A stretch of 64,000 nucleotides of DNA from Dokdonella immobilis (GCF_900115085.1 NZ_FOVF01000001.1:62001-126000), one strand, 5' to 3'; positions 1 to 12,411 are shown, numbered from the stretch's first letter. Notes: a model not told the origin generated them from the letters alone. Numbers and translations are program-made.

Positions 1-151
1 GAATCGTAGCGATGCAGAGACTGTCGAGCGCCTGCTTGGCGGCGTCGACGATATCGACTTCATCGGCGTCGCAGGCCAGCCGCCGGGCACGATCGAAGGC
101 ACCCTGGAAGTGTTCGATGTCGGCCGATTCAAGTTCGAAGGTGATTCGCAT
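1..151 (-). CDS. YkvA-like (DUF1232) protein, N-terminal fragment
   Basis: Only the first 50 codons are inside the window; the rest runs off the left edge. The visible protein begins [19 protein letters not shown] and continues with an acidic, alanine-rich helix. This opening resembles the N-terminus of the DUF1232/YkvA proteins of Xanthomonas and Pseudomonas, small proteins of unknown function that usually have a membrane-proximal C-terminal domain. That domain cannot be checked here, so the family call rests on N-terminal resemblance alone. It is divergent from rhlE. Confidence 0.5.
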   Translation of the reverse strand, partial: MRITFELESADIEHFQGAFDRARRLACDADEVDIVDAAKQALDSLCIATI

Positions 152-462
152 GGGCGTCGAATAGTACCGTTCAGGTAGCCGGCGTCAAAAGGAATCGACC
201 ATCGTACGGCGTGTGCAGACTCAAGTTTCGCTGGATGCGCCCCCCAGCTTGCTGTAAGCTTCACGCGTTTCGTCGCGTTGACCCCCGATTTCCCTTCCGG
301 TCATTCGGCTGCATTCCTGTTGATCGGCATGCATCGAACCTCACCGCTCGCGGTCCCGACGCCCAGAACCGGAATGCCCGCCACGTAGGCCGGCGTCCGC
401 AAAATCAAGACCTGCAGCGCGGTTCATCAGGGACGCTCCGGGTTATCTACCAGGAGTTTTCC
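152..462. other. Divergent intergenic region before rhlE
   Basis: About 310 bases separate the truncated YkvA-like gene from the rhlE start codon. The rhlE frame stays open upstream, but that stretch translates to cysteine- and arginine-rich sequence unlike any helicase, so I treat it as non-coding. It should hold promoters for both genes. I see no convincing -35/-10 pair, hairpin or small gene. Confidence 0.4.
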
Positions 463-1773
463 ATGAGTTTCGACACCCTCGGGCTGTCGCCAGCACTGCT
501 GCGCGCGCTCGAAGAACAAGGCTATACCCAACCCACACCGGTCCAGTCCGAGGCGATTCCGGTCGTCCTGGCCGGCCATGACCTGATGGCTGGCGCCCAG
601 ACCGGCACCGGCAAGACGGCCGCGTTCGCCCTGCCCGTGCTCGAGCGCCTCTACCCGGATGGCAAGCGCATGCCCCTGGCACGCAGGCCGCGTGCCCTGA
701 TCCTGACGCCGACACGCGAACTGGCGGCCCAGGTGCAGGAGAGTGTCCGCACCTACAGCAAGCACATCGGCGTCAAGTCGGCGACGGTTTTCGGTGGCGT
801 TGGCATGGGTCCGCAGATCGACGCCCTGCGTCGCGGCGTCGACATCGTCGTGGCTACGCCGGGGCGCCTGCTCGATCACATGCAACGGCGAACGGTCGAC
901 CTGGCCGGGATTGAAATCCTCATTCTCGACGAAGCGGACCGCATGCTCGACATGGGCTTCCTGCCAGCCATGAAGCGCGTGCTCGGGGCCCTGCCGACGG
1001 CACGCCAGACCTTGCTCTTCTCGGCCACGTTCTCGACCGAAATCAAGGGTCTGGCCGCCCAGTTCATGCGCTCGCCGCAGGAGATCCAGATTGCCAAGCC
1101 GAACAGCGTGGCATCGACGGTCACCCACCGCGTGCACCCGGTCAACATGGAAGCCAAGCGCGACCTGCTGCTGCACCTGCTCAGTCTCGACGGCAGCCAG
1201 ACCCTGGTCTTCTGCCGGACCAAGCATGGCTCGGACAAGCTGACCCGCCAACTGGAGAAGTCGGGCCTGCGTGCCGCGGCCATCCACGGCAACAAGAGCC
1301 AGAACCAGCGCACCCGCGCCCTGGCCGACTTCAAGAGCGGCCGGATCAATGTCCTCGTCGCCACCGACATCGCCGCGCGCGGTCTCGACATCGACCAGTT
1401 GCCGATGGTCATCAACTTCGATCTGCCCATGGTCGCCGAAGACTATGTGCACCGGATCGGCCGGACCGGCCGCGCCGGTTCGGAAGGCCTGGCGATCTCG
1501 CTGGTCAGCCGCGCCGAAGAAGGCCTGCTGCGGGATATCCGCAAGCTGCTCAAGCAGGACATCGCCATCGTCGATGTGCCCGGCTTCGAGCCCTCACAGC
1601 CGCTTCGACTGGACGGCCCAGGCGCAAGCGGCCGCCCGCAGCCATCGCGCTCACAACACGCGCGACGGCCGCACGCCCAGCAGCCACGCGGCAAAGGCGA
1701 CAACGAGCATGCGGCGGCCAACAAGCAGCGTCGCCAGTGGCGGGGCAAGCCCAAGGCCACGCTGCAGTCCTGA
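463..1773 (+). CDS. rhlE: DEAD-box ATP-dependent RNA helicase RhlE
   Basis: A 436-residue SF2 RNA helicase that remodels structured RNA in the cytoplasm; family members act in ribosome assembly and mRNA decay. Motifs in order are the Q-motif region ([11 protein letters not shown]), Walker [19 protein letters not shown] ([12 protein letters not shown]), SAT, the C-terminal lobe with [11 protein letters not shown], and [11 protein letters not shown] basic, Gln/Arg-rich tail of about 60 residues follows, typical of RhlE and probably RNA-binding. The ATG is preceded by CAGGAG seven bases upstream, which decides it over longer upstream readings. A second DEAD-box helicase (dbpA) lies at 21.5 kb. 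Confidence 0.93.
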   Translation: MSFDTLGLSPALLRALEEQGYTQPTPVQSEAIPVVLAGHDLMAGAQTGTGKTAAFALPVLERLYPDGKRMPLARRPRALILTPTRELAAQVQESVRTYSKHIGVKSATVFGGVGMGPQIDALRRGVDIVVATPGRLLDHMQRRTVDLAGIEILILDEADRMLDMGFLPAMKRVLGALPTARQTLLFSATFSTEIKGLAAQFMRSPQEIQIAKPNSVASTVTHRVHPVNMEAKRDLLLHLLSLDGSQTLVFCRTKHGSDKLTRQLEKSGLRAAAIHGNKSQNQRTRALADFKSGRINVLVATDIAARGLDIDQLPMVINFDLPMVAEDYVHRIGRTGRAGSEGLAISLVSRAEEGLLRDIRKLLKQDIAIVDVPGFEPSQPLRLDGPGASGRPQPSRSQHARRPHAQQPRGKGDNEHAAANKQRRQWRGKPKATLQS

Positions 1774-1944
1774 GTGGCAGGGGTCGGTCGCCTGGCGAGC
1801 GGCCCCGTTTCCCGCCCTGCACCGACAGCCCCGCGCACGTCAGCGTCCGCCTGACCGGCGCGCGCCAACCTGGACTGCTGGCAGAACCGGCCCGGCTGTC
1901 GTTGGGCGAACGGGCACGGCGGAAGAAACTCCGTTGCGGTGGCC

Positions 1945-1975
1945 AAAAAAGAGACCCCGGCCGAAGCCGGGGTCT
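1945..1975 (-). terminator. Rho-independent terminator of the M4 protease gene
   Basis: A perfect 10-bp stem (AGACCCCGGC / GCCGGGGTCT) with a CGAA tetraloop is followed, reading the minus strand, by six T residues (1945-1950 on the plus strand). It lies about 30 bases beyond the protease stop codon. It is oriented for the minus-strand gene and sits in the convergent gap with rhlE. Confidence 0.85.
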
Positions 1976-2004
1976 GCGAAGCAATCAGACCTGTCGGCCA
2001 GATC

Positions 2005-4748
<2,744 letters not shown>

Positions 4749-5903
4749 TCACCCGGCGCACACTCGCGCGATCTCCTCGTACCCGGTGAACGACGCGGAT
4801 GACGAACAGCCGGGACAGGCCGGATCGCGCGCCAGCGCGAGTTCCTGGAAACGGGTTGCCAGTGCATCGAAGCACAGCAAACGGCCGACCAGCGGCGCGC
4901 CCTGCTGCAGGATGAGCTTGATGACTTCGGTAGCCTGCAACAGACCGATGATGCCGGGGAGCACGCCGAGGACACCCGCCTCGCTGCAATTCGGCGCCTC
5001 CGCAGCCGAAGGAGGTTCCGCGAACAGGCAGCGATAGCAGGGCGAATCACCACGGCGCGGATCGAAAACGCTGATCTGGCCGCTGAAGCGATGCACGGCA
5101 CCGTACACCCAAGGGATTCGCAAGCGTCGGCAGGCTGCATCGAGCAGGTATCGGGTGGGGAAATTGTCCGCGCCGTCGACGACCATGTCATGGCCGGAAA
5201 GCAGGGCTTCGACATTGCCTGCGCCGATGCGCTGTTCACGGGTTTCGATGCGGATGGCGGGATTCAGCGCGCAAAGCGCGATTCGCGCGGACTCGGTCTT
5301 TGCCATGCCGACGCGCGCGTCGACATGGACGACCTGGCGTTGCAGATTCGAACGTTCGACCCGGTCGTCATCGATCAGGGTCAGCGTGCCGACGCCGGCC
5401 GCAGCGAGATAGAGGGCCGCCGGGGAACCGAGGCCTCCGGCGCCTACCAGGGCCACCCGCGCCGCTGCCAGGCGCCCCTGCCCGGCAATCCCGACTTCGG
5501 GCAGCACCAGATGCCTGGCGTAGCGCTCCGCGGAATCCGCGTCCAGCGCGCCGTACTCGACCGCAAGGCCCTCGCTGCGCCAGCGCTGGAATCCGCCACG
5601 AACCGACGCGACGTTGCGGTATCCGAGGTCGCGCAGTAAATCGAGGGCCTGCAGGGATCGACGGCCGCTGGCGCAAATAGTGATCAGCGCACGGCTCGGT
5701 GCGGCGCCAATCGCTACCAGATCCTCGGCAAAGCGCTCGGGCGCCATACCGATCGAGAAACGCGCAGCACCCGCGGCGCGCTCATTCGCATCGCGGACAT
5801 CCAGAAGCAGCGCGCCCGTTTCCATGAATTCGAGCGCCTGTGCGGGATCAATCTCGCCATGGGCGGGTAGCGCGCGGGCTGGATGGCGGGCTTGCATCGA
5901 CAC
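4749..5903 (-). CDS. moeB: Molybdopterin-synthase adenylyltransferase MoeB with N-terminal rhodanese domain
   Basis: A 384-residue protein. An N-terminal rhodanese domain (about 15-115) has its putative persulfide cysteine in ICASGRRS (Cys77). It is followed by an E1-like ThiF/MoeB domain with the ATP loop VGAGGLGSPAA (about 153-163), a conserved cysteine in APNCSEAGV, and two zinc CxxC pairs (CYRC, CPGC). MoeB adenylates the C-terminus of MoaD so that sulfur can be loaded for molybdopterin synthesis; the fused rhodanese may supply that sulfur. Eukaryotic MOCS3 carries its rhodanese at the other end. The gene directly abuts moeA, as last gene of mobA-moeA-moeB. Confidence 0.9.
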   Translation of the reverse strand: MSMQARHPARALPAHGEIDPAQALEFMETGALLLDVRDANERAAGAARFSIGMAPERFAEDLVAIGAAPSRALITICASGRRSLQALDLLRDLGYRNVASVRGGFQRWRSEGLAVEYGALDADSAERYARHLVLPEVGIAGQGRLAAARVALVGAGGLGSPAALYLAAAGVGTLTLIDDDRVERSNLQRQVVHVDARVGMAKTESARIALCALNPAIRIETREQRIGAGNVEALLSGHDMVVDGADNFPTRYLLDAACRRLRIPWVYGAVHRFSGQISVFDPRRGDSPCYRCLFAEPPSAAEAPNCSEAGVLGVLPGIIGLLQATEVIKLILQQGAPLVGRLLCFDALATRFQELALARDPACPGCSSSASFTGYEEIARVCAG

Positions 5904-7169
5904 TCAGGAGCATTCCGGCAGGGGCATGACCGTGACCATTTCACCGGATTCAAGGTCGTGTGTCGATTCGGGGATGACGATAAGGCCATTGGCCTGGACC
6001 ACGCCGCGGAGCATGGCCGAGCCCTGCCCTGCGAGCGGCCATGCCCGGCAAGTGCCCTCGTCGTCGACTTCAATCCGTGCGCGAAGAAACTCGGTCCGAT
6101 CGTGCGACTTGCGGATCGCCGTTGCAAGTTTCGCCGCATGCATGCGCGGCAGGACATCCCGGCACCCTTGCATTGCGGCCAGGCCCGGACCGACCAGGGC
6201 AAGAAAGGTCGCCATGGTCGAAACCGGATTGCCCGGCAGGCAGAAAACCAGGGCGTTGCCGATCTCGCCGAACAGGAATGGCATGCCGGGGCGCATGCGC
6301 ACCTTCCAGAAGTGTATGCGCCCGAGCTCTCCGACCAGGCGTGGCAGGTAGTCGGCTTCGCCAGCCGAGACGCCACCCGAAGTGATGACGACATCGCCGT
6401 GGGCAGCCGCGGCAGACAAGGCTACGCGAATCCGCTCGACATCGTCGCCGAGGTGGCCGAATCCTGCCCCGGTGTCGGCGCCGCCCGCAGCGATTTGCTG
6501 GACTCCTGATATCGCGAGCATGGCCGACAGGCTGTAGCCGTTGCTGTTGTAGATCTGGGCCGGCGAACAGGCGTGGCCCGGCATCACGAGCTCGTCGCCG
6601 GTGGTCAGTATGGTGACCCGCGGTCGGCGCGAAACCTCGATCGTGGCCAGCCCGAGCGAGGCGATCGCCGCGATGCGCGCGAACGTGATCCGCTCGCCAG
6701 CATGGACAACCACCTCGCCGGCGCGAAAGTCTTCGCCGGCCGGACGCACATGGGCACCGGAAATTTCACAGGCCTGGACGATTGCGGTTTCGCCATCGAC
6801 CCGCACGCGCTCCTTGATCACGACCGTATCGGCGCCGGCTGGCAGCAGCGCACCGGTCGTGATGCGCAGGCACTCACCGGGCCCTATGGACAACTCGCTG
6901 GCGCTTCCGGCCAGTCGAGTGCCAACGATGCGCAGTCGACGCGTTCCGTCGCTCGGCAGGTCCGTGCCGCGCAGCGCAAAGCCGTCCATCGCCGAATTCG
7001 CGAACGGAGGCAGGTCGCGCGGCGCCACGATGTCCCTGCCGGCAACGCGAAGGCGGGCCTCCTCCAGGGCGACCTGTTCCATTGGCGTGCGGCGATCGAG
7101 GCAGATCTCGAGGATGCGTCGACGCGCTTCGTCGACCGGCAGTGCCGTGACCGCCTGCTTCATGCTCAT
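5904..7169 (-). CDS. moeA: Molybdopterin molybdenumtransferase MoeA
   Basis: A 421-residue protein of normal MoeA length. MoeA inserts molybdate into adenylated molybdopterin in the cytoplasm, the last common step of cofactor synthesis. Visible hallmarks are PPFANSAMDGFAL near residue 55, GALLPAGADTVV near 110, the MoCF-binding core with TTGDELV and IYNSNGYSL, the segment ITSGGVSAGEADY, and GNPVSTMATF near the end. It overlaps mobA by the four bases ATGA and its stop is directly followed by the moeB start, indicating translational coupling. Confidence 0.95.
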   Translation of the reverse strand: MSMKQAVTALPVDEARRRILEICLDRRTPMEQVALEEARLRVAGRDIVAPRDLPPFANSAMDGFALRGTDLPSDGTRRLRIVGTRLAGSASELSIGPGECLRITTGALLPAGADTVVIKERVRVDGETAIVQACEISGAHVRPAGEDFRAGEVVVHAGERITFARIAAIASLGLATIEVSRRPRVTILTTGDELVMPGHACSPAQIYNSNGYSLSAMLAISGVQQIAAGGADTGAGFGHLGDDVERIRVALSAAAAHGDVVITSGGVSAGEADYLPRLVGELGRIHFWKVRMRPGMPFLFGEIGNALVFCLPGNPVSTMATFLALVGPGLAAMQGCRDVLPRMHAAKLATAIRKSHDRTEFLRARIEVDDEGTCRAWPLAGQGSAMLRGVVQANGLIVIPESTHDLESGEMVTVMPLPECS

Positions 7170-7771
7170 GCCCGCTTGTCCGCGAATGCCTCGAAGTCTG
7201 AGGCCGTGTTGAGGTTGACCCAGGATTCCGGGCCTGCGGAGACGACGATTTCGCGTGCCCCGATCGCATCCTGCCAGGCACTTGCGCCGAGACCCGATCG
7301 TAGCGCCAGCGCAGCGGAGTCCGACAGCGAACTGCGATAGAGGGCAAACAGCGGCTGACGCCGGACTCCGTCATGCGCGACCAGCGACGGGTAGCCATGC
7401 AGGCAGGCCTGACGCCAGAAGCCATCGAGCAATCCTTGCGGTGGCGTCGGACAATCGACCGGCAGGGTGAACAACCAGGGCGAACGGGTCGCCGCGAGCG
7501 CTGCGGCGATTCCGGCGAGGGGTCCGGGATAGTCGGGCTCAGTATCGGCAATGACCTTTCCATAGCGCGCATAGATCGCCGCGTTTCGATTGGCCACGAT
7601 CAAGCGTTCCCCTCCCTTCGGCCGGCCCAGGCTGTCGACGACCCATTCGATCAGCGGCCGACCCAGCAGCGGTTGCAGCCCCTTGTCGACGCCGCCGAGC
7701 CGGCGCGAGGCGCCGCCGGCCAGAATGGCCGTTGCAATCTCTTGCCGGGCCAGTCCGATGCTGCTCGTCAT
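7166..7771 (-). CDS. mobA: Molybdenum cofactor guanylyltransferase MobA
   Basis: A 201-residue nucleotidyltransferase that attaches GMP to Mo-molybdopterin to give the bis-MGD cofactor used by DMSO-reductase-family enzymes such as nitrate reductases and formate dehydrogenases. The N-terminal signature ATAILAGGASRRLGGVDKG binds GTP, and LPVDCP carries the metal-binding aspartate. A GTG lies one codon before the chosen ATG and either may be used. It starts 24 bases after der and overlaps moeA by ATGA. No molybdoenzyme gene is in the window. Confidence 0.93.
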   Translation of the reverse strand: MTSSIGLARQEIATAILAGGASRRLGGVDKGLQPLLGRPLIEWVVDSLGRPKGGERLIVANRNAAIYARYGKVIADTEPDYPGPLAGIAAALAATRSPWLFTLPVDCPTPPQGLLDGFWRQACLHGYPSLVAHDGVRRQPLFALYRSSLSDSAALALRSGLGASAWQDAIGAREIVVSAGPESWVNLNTASDFEAFADKRA

Positions 7772-7798
7772 CACGTTCTCTTTTGGCTTATCGCGATT

Positions 7799-9199
7799 CT
7801 ATTTCTTGCCGCGCGGGGCTTTGCCAGGTGCGCGCGGGCGGCGCCTCTGCTGGCCATCGGCCTGCACGTTCTTCCGGGTCGCATACGGATTCTCGCCCTC
7901 GCGAAAGTCGATGCGGATCGGTGTTCCCTCGAGCTTGTAGCGCTTGCGAAAGAAGTTCTCGAGATAGCGCCGGTAGGATTCGGCCAGGTGCTTGGTGCGC
8001 GAGCCGTGTATGACGATGGTCGGCGGGTTGGTCCCACCCGGATGCGCATAGCGCAGCTTCGGCGCATGTCCGCGGACCAGGGGCGGTTGGAAGGCGGCGT
8101 AGGCCGTTTCCAGCGCGCGGGTCAGGTCGGACGCCGTCAGTTTGGCGTTCGCCGCGGCATGCACGCGATTGACACGCTTCATCAGCTCGCCGATACCGGT
8201 GCCGTGCAGGGCCGAGATCGTCAATCGCGGAGCCCACTCGACGAATGTCAGCTTGCGCTCGAGCGAGCGCTTGCACTGGTCGCGATCGTAGGTCTTGAGA
8301 CCGTCCCACTTGTTGATTGCGATGACCAGGGCGCGTCCGGCCTCGAGGGCGTGCCCGATCAGGCCGGCGTCCTGGTCGGTAACGCCTTCGTTGGCATCGA
8401 GCAGCATGACCACGACATTTGCTGCATCGATCGATTGCAGGGTCTTGATCACGCTGAATTTCTCGACCGCATCGTCGATGCGGGCCCGACGTCGTACGCC
8501 GGCCGTGTCGATCAGCGTGTATTTTCGTCCGTCGCGTTCGAGCGGGATCCTTATCGAATCCCGGGTCGTGCCGGCGACATTGGAGACGATGACGCGGTCC
8601 TCACCGAGCAGGCGGTTGACCAGGGTCGACTTGCCGACGTTGGGACGCCCGACGATGGCCACACGGACTCCGCCCTCGTCCGCTCCCGACGGCGTTTCGG
8701 GCTCGCCGGCAGGCAGCAAGGTCTCGATCGCCTTGACCAGTTGCAGGGTGCCGTGACCGTGCGACGCGGCAAGTGGCATCGGATTGGCCACGCCGAGGCG
8801 GGCGAAATCGGCCAGTGCCACCGATTCGTCGAGACCGTCGAGTTTGTTGACGGCAAGCAGCATCGGCTTGGACGTACGCCGCAGGCGTTCGAGGATGGCC
8901 TGGTCGGTCGGCAGCAATCCGTCTCGCGCATCGACGACGAATACGACGACATCGGCTTCGGCAATCGCCAGTTCGACCTGGCGCGCTGTCAGTCCGGCCA
9001 GACCTTCATCGCTATCGGCCAGGCCACCGGTGTCGACGAGCACGAAATGGCGTTCGCCGAGACGGCAGAACCCGTAGTGGCGATCCCGGGTCACCCCGGG
9101 CATGTCCGCGACCAGCGCATCCCGTGTGCGGGTCAGGACGTTGAAAAGGGTGGACTTGCCGACGTTCGGGCGTCCGACCAGGGCGACGACGGGTAGCAT
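7799..9199 (-). CDS. der: Ribosome biogenesis GTPase Der (EngA)
   Basis: A 466-residue GTPase with two tandem G domains followed by a KH-like domain. Der is essential for assembly of the 50S ribosomal subunit. Each G domain has a P-loop GRPNVGKST, a DTGG or DTAG switch II and an NKxD motif (NKLDG, NKWDG). The tail is basic (QRRRPRAPGKAPRGKK), as is common. The start at MLPVVALVGRPN is chosen over an ATG 20 codons upstream because the added residues are not Der-like. It is the distal gene of the bamB-der run. Confidence 0.97.
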   Translation of the reverse strand: MLPVVALVGRPNVGKSTLFNVLTRTRDALVADMPGVTRDRHYGFCRLGERHFVLVDTGGLADSDEGLAGLTARQVELAIAEADVVVFVVDARDGLLPTDQAILERLRRTSKPMLLAVNKLDGLDESVALADFARLGVANPMPLAASHGHGTLQLVKAIETLLPAGEPETPSGADEGGVRVAIVGRPNVGKSTLVNRLLGEDRVIVSNVAGTTRDSIRIPLERDGRKYTLIDTAGVRRRARIDDAVEKFSVIKTLQSIDAANVVVMLLDANEGVTDQDAGLIGHALEAGRALVIAINKWDGLKTYDRDQCKRSLERKLTFVEWAPRLTISALHGTGIGELMKRVNRVHAAANAKLTASDLTRALETAYAAFQPPLVRGHAPKLRYAHPGGTNPPTIVIHGSRTKHLAESYRRYLENFFRKRYKLEGTPIRIDFREGENPYATRKNVQADGQQRRRPRAPGKAPRGKK

Positions 9200-9314
9200 C
9201 GCGGGCGCTCCGTTGATGTGGCATCGGACGCATCGTCGATGCAGATCCGATGGATCCATCCGGCGGCGACGCCTGGCTCCCGGGGAGGAAGACAGGCGGC
9301 GTCGCTCGAATCAG

Positions 9315-10472
9315 TTATTGAGTGCGAAATGCGGCGATCCGGCCGCCGGCATCTTCGATATAGAGGGTATCGCCACTGACCACCGGCGCACTCTCGATCG
9401 GCTTCTTGCCGATTCGCTCGCGCGCGGAGAAGGAGCCGTCCTCGAGGCTGAGCCAGTGGACATAGCCTTCGAGGTCGCCAACCACGGCGTAGTTGCCGAC
9501 GATCGCGGGCGGACTGAGCCAGCGATGCAACAGGCCCTCCTGCTTCCACAGATTGGCGCCGCTTTGGCGATCGAACGCCCATACGTTGCCGTCGGCATCG
9601 CTGACGACAACCGCAGTTGCACCGACTGCGAGGCCGGCGAAGCTCGACAGTTCGCGGGCCCAGGCGGGACGACCGCTGTCGGCATAGAACGAGGCGATCT
9701 GGCCATGGTAGCTGGTGGCGAAGAGCTGGCCGTTGTCGAGCACAAGCTGGCCGTCGGCATCTGCCAGGCGCTCGACCTCGGTGCGTCCCTCCCCGGCCGA
9801 CAGAACCTGGCTCCAGGCCGGCGCACCGTCGGTCTGACGCACCGCGACGATGCGTCCGCTGTCGTAGCCGTCGAAGACGAATCCGCCACCGATCAGTGGC
9901 GAGGCGCTACCACGCAGGCTTAGGACCGGAACTGTCTGCTCGTAGACCCAGCGTTGGGTGCCATCGGCCGGATCCAGCCCGAACAGGCGACCGTCCTGGG
10001 AGCGCACCGCGACCACGCCGTCGGCGATCGCCGGCGCGCAGATGATCTCGGAGCTGAGCTGGGTCTGCCAGCGCTCGCTTCCGTCCGCGGCAGAGAAACC
10101 GCGCACCTGGCCATTCAGGGAACCCACCACGACGAGATCGTCGCTGGCCGCCGGGCCGCCGGCCCAGCGCAACTTCTTGTCGCGGCTGGACCATAGCGTG
10201 CGTCCGTTCGCTGCATCCAGGGCCTGCACGGCGCCGTCGACGCTGGCCACATAGAGGCGATCGCCAACCACGGCCGGATGCATGCGCGCACCCGACTTGC
10301 CCGCACCCTTGCCGATCGAGGCCGACCACAGCGTCTCGACACTGACGCTGGGTGCGAATTCGACCAGCGCGGTCGGTGGCTCGACGTTGTCCTTCTTGCC
10401 GAGCCCCTTGATCCAGTTGCAGCCACCCAGGGCCGCTGAAACGATGACAACCGCCAGCAGCGCTCGCTTCAT
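9315..10472 (-). CDS. bamB: Outer-membrane protein assembly factor BamB (lipoprotein)
   Basis: A 385-residue beta-propeller lipoprotein of the BAM complex, which folds beta-barrel proteins into the outer membrane. The signal peptide ends in a perfect lipobox, LGGC (lipidated Cys18). About eight PQQ/WD-like blades follow, seen as repeated patterns such as VYVASVDGAVQALDAANG, VVGSLNGQVRGFSAADG and LFGLDPADGTQRW. It overlaps the upstream yfgM gene by ATGA and precedes der by 115 bases, a conserved gammaproteobacterial order. Confidence 0.96.
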   Translation of the reverse strand: MKRALLAVVIVSAALGGCNWIKGLGKKDNVEPPTALVEFAPSVSVETLWSASIGKGAGKSGARMHPAVVGDRLYVASVDGAVQALDAANGRTLWSSRDKKLRWAGGPAASDDLVVVGSLNGQVRGFSAADGSERWQTQLSSEIICAPAIADGVVAVRSQDGRLFGLDPADGTQRWVYEQTVPVLSLRGSASPLIGGGFVFDGYDSGRIVAVRQTDGAPAWSQVLSAGEGRTEVERLADADGQLVLDNGQLFATSYHGQIASFYADSGRPAWARELSSFAGLAVGATAVVVSDADGNVWAFDRQSGANLWKQEGLLHRWLSPPAIVGNYAVVGDLEGYVHWLSLEDGSFSARERIGKKPIESAPVVSGDTLYIEDAGGRIAAFRTQ

Positions 10473-11128
10473 GATTTCTGCTTCTCCGGCGTCGCGGCCG
10501 ACTTCAGGTCACCCAGCTTCATTTCGACGAAACTGCGGCTGGGAGACTGCAGGTCCATGTGCGCCAGGGCTTCCGTATAGGCTGCCCGCGCATCCTCGGT
10601 GCGCCCCAGTTTGGCCAGGACATCGCCGCGCAACTCGCCGGCAAGATCCGGGAAATCGGTCTTGGCGATTCGATCGAGGTGGCCGAGCGCGGCCTCGGCC
10701 TCACCGAGGGCAAGGCTGACCCGAGCCTGACGCAAGGCAATGAGGGACTTCATCGAGGCGTCGCTGGCCAGTTGGCCCGCGCTGTCCAGACTCGCTGCCG
10801 CCGCCTTGAGATCGCCCTTGCCCGCTTCGGTCTCGGCCTGGCTCAGGGTCGCAAACACGGCGTAGGGGCTGTCCGGGAAGTCCTTGCGCAGTGCTTCGGC
10901 GATACGCGTGGCGTCATCGATGCGCTTGGCGTCGACCGCTTCGGAAAACGCCGCGTACTGCATGGCCGCCTCGGCTCGCGTGTGTGCGACGCGCGCCTTC
11001 CATTGCTGATATCCAAAAATGAGCAAAAGGCCGATGACAATGCCAATGAGAATGGACATTGCGTTGGCGCGCAACCACTTGCGCACCAGTTCACCTTGTT
11101 CGTGCTCGTCGAGAACTTCAAAAGCCAT
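10469..11128 (-). CDS. yfgM: YfgM-like membrane-anchored TPR protein
   Basis: A protein of about 219 residues with a short cytoplasmic N-terminus (MAFEVLDEHEQGELVRKWLR), one transmembrane helix (about 25-43, ILIGIVIGLLLIFGYQQW) and a periplasmic TPR-like helical region. In E. coli YfgM associates with SecYEG and periplasmic chaperones. Start choice is uncertain: GTG, ATG and ATG codons lie within ten bases (11137, 11134, 11128), none with a strong ribosome-binding site. The inner ATG matches the usual YfgM opening. It is coupled to bamB by an ATGA overlap. Confidence 0.88.
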   Translation of the reverse strand: MAFEVLDEHEQGELVRKWLRANAMSILIGIVIGLLLIFGYQQWKARVAHTRAEAAMQYAAFSEAVDAKRIDDATRIAEALRKDFPDSPYAVFATLSQAETEAGKGDLKAAAASLDSAGQLASDASMKSLIALRQARVSLALGEAEAALGHLDRIAKTDFPDLAGELRGDVLAKLGRTEDARAAYTEALAHMDLQSPSRSFVEMKLGDLKSAATPEKQKS

Positions 11129-11255
11129 ACGCATCACCGAGTGAGGCGCCGCAAATCAGGAAGTGCCGGGAACCGGCGGGGGCGGCGCGGGGGGCGCTAG
11201 GGTAACAGGATTTCGCCGCACACCTGTAAAAAAGGCGTGGCCCTGCCGGCCTGAT

Positions 11256-12293
11256 TCAGGAGTCGATCCGGCTGGCCAGCTTGCCCTCGGCAAAGACCCG
11301 CAGGTGGGCGACATTGGCTCGCTGGTAAGGGGCCAGCTCGACACGTTCGCCATCGGCCGTGATTTCGGCGCCACCGGCATTGCCGATACGCACCGAGACG
11401 GGCTGATCGGTCGAATAGGTCCGCTCGATGCCCGCCTCGAGGAGTCCGTATTCCAGCTTCTCGCCGTCCGCCGAAGTGATTTCGATCCAGCTCGGCTGGG
11501 CTAGCTTCAGGGTCAGCGAGTGCGCTGCGGCAGAAACGGGAGCGTCTTCGGTAGCGGCGCTGGCGGGAGCGGGAACTGCCGAGGTGGCGAACGGCGCCAT
11601 CGAGGCGACGATAGGAGACGCCTCGTCGTCAGCGGACGTCGAGGGAGCCTGCAGGGCGGCATCCCGATCGGGCCCGTTCACGGCACCGACCCCGCTGGCA
11701 TCCGCCCCGACGCCCTTCGGCTGCGCGCCGGTCACGCCAGGCGAAGCCACTTCGAGGGTGGCCACCGGCCCATCCAGCATGACGGTACGCGCCAGATTCT
11801 GTTCGAGTCCGCCATGCGTGGCCAGCCACACCGCGGGGCCGATAACAAGTCCGGTCAGGATCAGATAGGTGGCACTCACCGAGTAACGATCAAGAAGATA
11901 GCGGGAACGCGAAACCCTTCCGGTCGAAACCAACGGTGCAGGCTGCTGACTGACCTCGGCGACCGCGCGCTCGGCAAGTACGAGCGGCAAGCCGAGCAGA
12001 CGCGCATAGCTGGTCAGGTAGCCGCGCAGGTAAACGGCATGGGAAATATCCGAGTAGTCATCCTGTTCGATGAGGCGAATCAGGCGAGCCTGCAGCTTGA
12101 GACGAGAACCGACTTCCTCGCAACTCCAGCCCCGCTTTTCGCGCTCGGCGCGCAGGCGCGAACCGATGCGGGACTCGGAACTGTCGACAGCGTCCAGCGC
12201 AGGCAGCCTGATGTCGTTCGACGCGGACGCCTCGATCGGCTGCTCCGCGGACACGCCCTGCGATTCCTGCTGTTCGACGCCTTCTGTGCTCAC
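11256..12293 (-). CDS. rodZ: Cytoskeleton protein RodZ
   Basis: A protein of about 345 residues. The N-terminal cytoplasmic helix-turn-helix (about 40-110, IGSRLRAEREKRGWSCEEV through YLRGYLTSYARLLGL) binds MreB in the family. A transmembrane helix (about 150-170, YLILTGLVIGPAVWLATHGG), a Pro/Ala/Ser-rich periplasmic linker and a C-terminal DUF4115 beta domain (SWIEITSADGEKLEYGLLEAG) follow. RodZ links MreB to the wall elongation machinery and sets rod shape. The GTG has GGAG nine bases upstream; an in-frame ATG at 12350 lacks one. In many relatives ispG and hisS follow, but here yfgM does. Confidence 0.9.
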   Translation of the reverse strand: MSTEGVEQQESQGVSAEQPIEASASNDIRLPALDAVDSSESRIGSRLRAEREKRGWSCEEVGSRLKLQARLIRLIEQDDYSDISHAVYLRGYLTSYARLLGLPLVLAERAVAEVSQQPAPLVSTGRVSRSRYLLDRYSVSATYLILTGLVIGPAVWLATHGGLEQNLARTVMLDGPVATLEVASPGVTGAQPKGVGADASGVGAVNGPDRDAALQAPSTSADDEASPIVASMAPFATSAVPAPASAATEDAPVSAAAHSLTLKLAQPSWIEITSADGEKLEYGLLEAGIERTYSTDQPVSVRIGNAGGAEITADGERVELAPYQRANVAHLRVFAEGKLASRIDS

Positions 12294-12411
12294 TGGTTGG
12301 TTCTCCGCGATTGCCAGTAGTTCCAGTTGATGGTAGCGGTCCGGTGTCATCGCACCGCACCTGCATTCGAGGCACGCCATTTGCGTTCCAGCTGGGGCCC
12401 CATCCGGCACC

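Noticed and set aside
211-462. N-terminal extension of RhlE by 84 residues
   Set aside because: The extension is Cys/Arg-rich without helicase features, and a good ribosome-binding site precedes the internal ATG that starts the conserved sequence.
427-1452. Long open frame opposite rhlE
   Set aside because: It mirrors the helicase codons on the other strand; the protein is Gln/Asp/His-rich with no family features. A GC-rich codon-bias shadow.
7373-9196. 607-codon plus-strand open frame over mobA/der
   Set aside because: It lies entirely antisense to clearly conserved genes and has the low-complexity composition of a shadow frame.
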